A stretch of 6,408 nucleotides of DNA from Opitutia bacterium (GTDB lineage: Bacteria > Verrucomicrobiota > Verrucomicrobiia > Opitutales > Coraliomargaritaceae). The stretch is taken from positions 1 to 6,408 of the forward strand of contig JABJQI010000072.1 in assembly GCA_018663485.1 (NCBI GenBank), given 5' to 3'. Under the pieces are notes generated by a model. It had not been told where the DNA came from, did no database searches, and worked only from the letters and a program-made list of their open reading frames with translations. Of the stretch, positions 5,352 to 6,408 are shown piece after piece. Made by a program: the position numbers and the translations under genes. Each line of letters begins with the position of its first letter. Within the stretch, counting starts at the first letter, position 1.

Positions 5352-6263
5352 TTACTCCACGACCAAAGTCGTGTAAGCTTCAATATAACGCTGTAGAGTA
5401 CCCGCAAGAACAGCTCTCGGCAATGCTGGCGGTGGCGATTTTTTATCCCAATCTAATGTCTCCAAGTAATCGCGCACAAACTGTTTATCAAACGACGGCT
5501 GTGCGCCGCCCGGTGCGTAGCCCTCACGCGGCCAGTAACGCGAAGAGTCTGGGGTCAAAATCTCGTCGATCAGGTAGAGTTCACCCGCTTCATCCAGACC
5601 AAACTCGAACTTTGTATCAGCCAGAATCAAATTGGCCGCCTTCGCCCGCTCCATTCCCATTTTATACAGGTCGATACTCAAATCGTGCACCCGCTGAAAT
5701 AATTTCTCGCCAATCAACTCCCCCGCATCTGCACAATCGATCGGCATATCATGGCCGCTAGCGACTTTAGTTGTCGGTGTAAACAGAAGTTTCGGTAGTT
5801 GGCTACTCTCTTGAAGGCCTTTGGGTAAACTATATTCAAAGAGCTTAGCCGTCTCCTGGTAAGCCTTCCAACCTGATCCGGATAGATAACCTCGCACCAC
5901 TGCTTCGATTGGCAGCGGCTTAAGCTTCTTCACGATCATACTACGGTGCTCCAATTCTGGGTGAGCCTTACCCAGCTGGACAATACGAGCCGCATGCTCA
6001 TCGACTAAATGGTGCTGAGTAATGGCAGCGGCACGTGCGAACCAGTAAAGACTGATCTGGGTCAATAGTACGCCCTTCCCAGCTAGGCCCTCATTCATAA
6101 TTACATCGAAGGCCGACACACGATCGCTGGCGACCATCAGCAGGGCATCACCCAGATCAAAGACATCACGCACCTTACCAGAGGCGACCAACGGATACGG
6201 CAGGCCCTCAACCTTAAGAAGCGGTTCAGCTGGCAGTGGAAATGGCAAAGAATCAGTTTTCAT
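5352..6263 (-). CDS. purC: Phosphoribosylaminoimidazole-succinocarboxamide synthase (SAICAR synthase) PurC
   Basis: PurC joins CAIR and aspartate using ATP to make SAICAR in purine synthesis, in the cytoplasm. The product has 303 residues, the longer form of the enzyme (like yeast Ade1, about 306) rather than the short form of about 237 found in E. coli. Motifs in order: GKVRDVF (29-35, nucleotide-binding loop), SDRVSAFDVIM (46-56), IEAVVRGYLSGSGWK (119-133), FTPTTKV (161-167), DTKFEFG (216-222) and DEILTPDSSRYWP (233-245), all intact. The ATG at 6263 gives a natural N-terminus; only a weak GAG lies just upstream. The gene stands alone: the tRNA gene on its right diverges, and the operon on its left has its own -10 box. 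The leader between 6264 and about 6317 holds a perfect 10-base palindrome, GCCCATGGGC (6287-6296), that could be a regulator site; no known riboswitch fold was recognised. Confidence 0.97.
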   Translation of the reverse strand: MKTDSLPFPLPAEPLLKVEGLPYPLVASGKVRDVFDLGDALLMVASDRVSAFDVIMNEGLAGKGVLLTQISLYWFARAAAITQHHLVDEHAARIVQLGKAHPELEHRSMIVKKLKPLPIEAVVRGYLSGSGWKAYQETAKLFEYSLPKGLQESSQLPKLLFTPTTKVASGHDMPIDCADAGELIGEKLFQRVHDLSIDLYKMGMERAKAANLILADTKFEFGLDEAGELYLIDEILTPDSSRYWPREGYAPGGAQPSFDKQFVRDYLETLDWDKKSPPPALPRAVLAGTLQRYIEAYTTLVVE

Positions 6264-6323
6264 AGCTCATTAATTAGTTTCTAAAAGCCCATGGGCAAAC
6301 GGTTTCTCTACAGATTTGGAAAA

Positions 6324-6332
6324 AATGTATCA
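6324..6332 (-). promoter_or_regulatory. Possible extended -10 element for purC
   Basis: On the minus strand TGATACATT reads as an extended -10 (TG-n-TACATT), about 60 bases upstream of the purC ATG and followed by a T-rich run. A start near 6317 would give a leader of about 53 bases. The corresponding -35 is weak, so this is a tentative call based on position and partial match. Confidence 0.3.
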
Positions 6333-6392
6333 TTTCTTAAAAAAGTCTTGCAGGTCGTCCGCTGAAACGTAGCTTCCGTGACTTCGCATCAC

Positions 6393-6408
6393 GTCCCGTT
6401 CGTCTAGC
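6393..6408 (+). tRNA. tRNA-Glu, first 16 bases (gene cut by the window's right edge)
   Basis: The last 16 bases, GTCCCGTTCGTCTAGC, match the 5' end of bacterial tRNA-Glu: a 7-base acceptor strand GTCCCGT, T8, C9, the D-stem strand GTCT and the A14-G15 of the D-loop. The first 15 differ from the E. coli gene, from memory, at one position. The anticodon lies off-window, so identity rests on the typical Glu acceptor/D-arm sequence. It diverges from purC; a weak TTGCAG (6348-6353) with TAGCTT (6370-6375) is the best promoter guess. Confidence 0.6.

Noticed and set aside
6343..6351. AAGTCTTGC, matching half of the TetR candidate operator
   Set aside because: The partner half-site is missing here, and one 9-base match is weak evidence for a second operator.

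Overview
The window is a stretch of bacterial chromosome made mostly of housekeeping and small regulatory genes, with no mobile element, CRISPR array or obvious recent transfer. Moderate GC content, near-absence of Shine-Dalgarno sequences, a long-form PurC, a PhoD-like phosphatase and an ABA4-like membrane protein together suggest a member of the Verrucomicrobiota, perhaps a marine Opitutae/Puniceicoccales-type organism. That assignment is an impression from gene content and protein style, not a computed placement.

Left part, plus strand (1-3678): the 3' part of a PhoD-like phosphatase gene whose usual C-terminal metal-binding motif looks eroded; then lipB and lipA, overlapping by 14 bases and together making protein-bound lipoate (octanoyl transfer, then sulfur insertion). 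A hairpin with a T-run follows lipA. After a 230-base gap comes a stand-alone protein with two ACT domains, a small-ligand sensor type. It ends in a strong hairpin, followed by a TetR-family repressor gene with a candidate operator palindrome just upstream.

Right part, minus strand (6263-3675): purC (purine synthesis) reads leftward from a 130-base divergent region. Beyond that region, at the right edge, the first 16 bases of a probable tRNA-Glu gene read rightward. Left of purC, a separate promoter with a perfect TATAAT drives a two-gene operon: an ABA4-like four-helix membrane protein and a membrane-anchored metallophosphoesterase joined by an ATGA stop/start overlap. The phosphoesterase meets the TetR gene tail to tail, with stop codons overlapping by 4 bases.

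The points most worth following up are two phosphoesterase-type proteins with altered metal-site motifs (PhoD-like and the membrane-anchored one), a LipA with an unusual extra cysteine inside its auxiliary cluster motif, related palindromes ahead of the TetR gene, and the general lack of Shine-Dalgarno sequences. No clearly new multi-gene system was seen.
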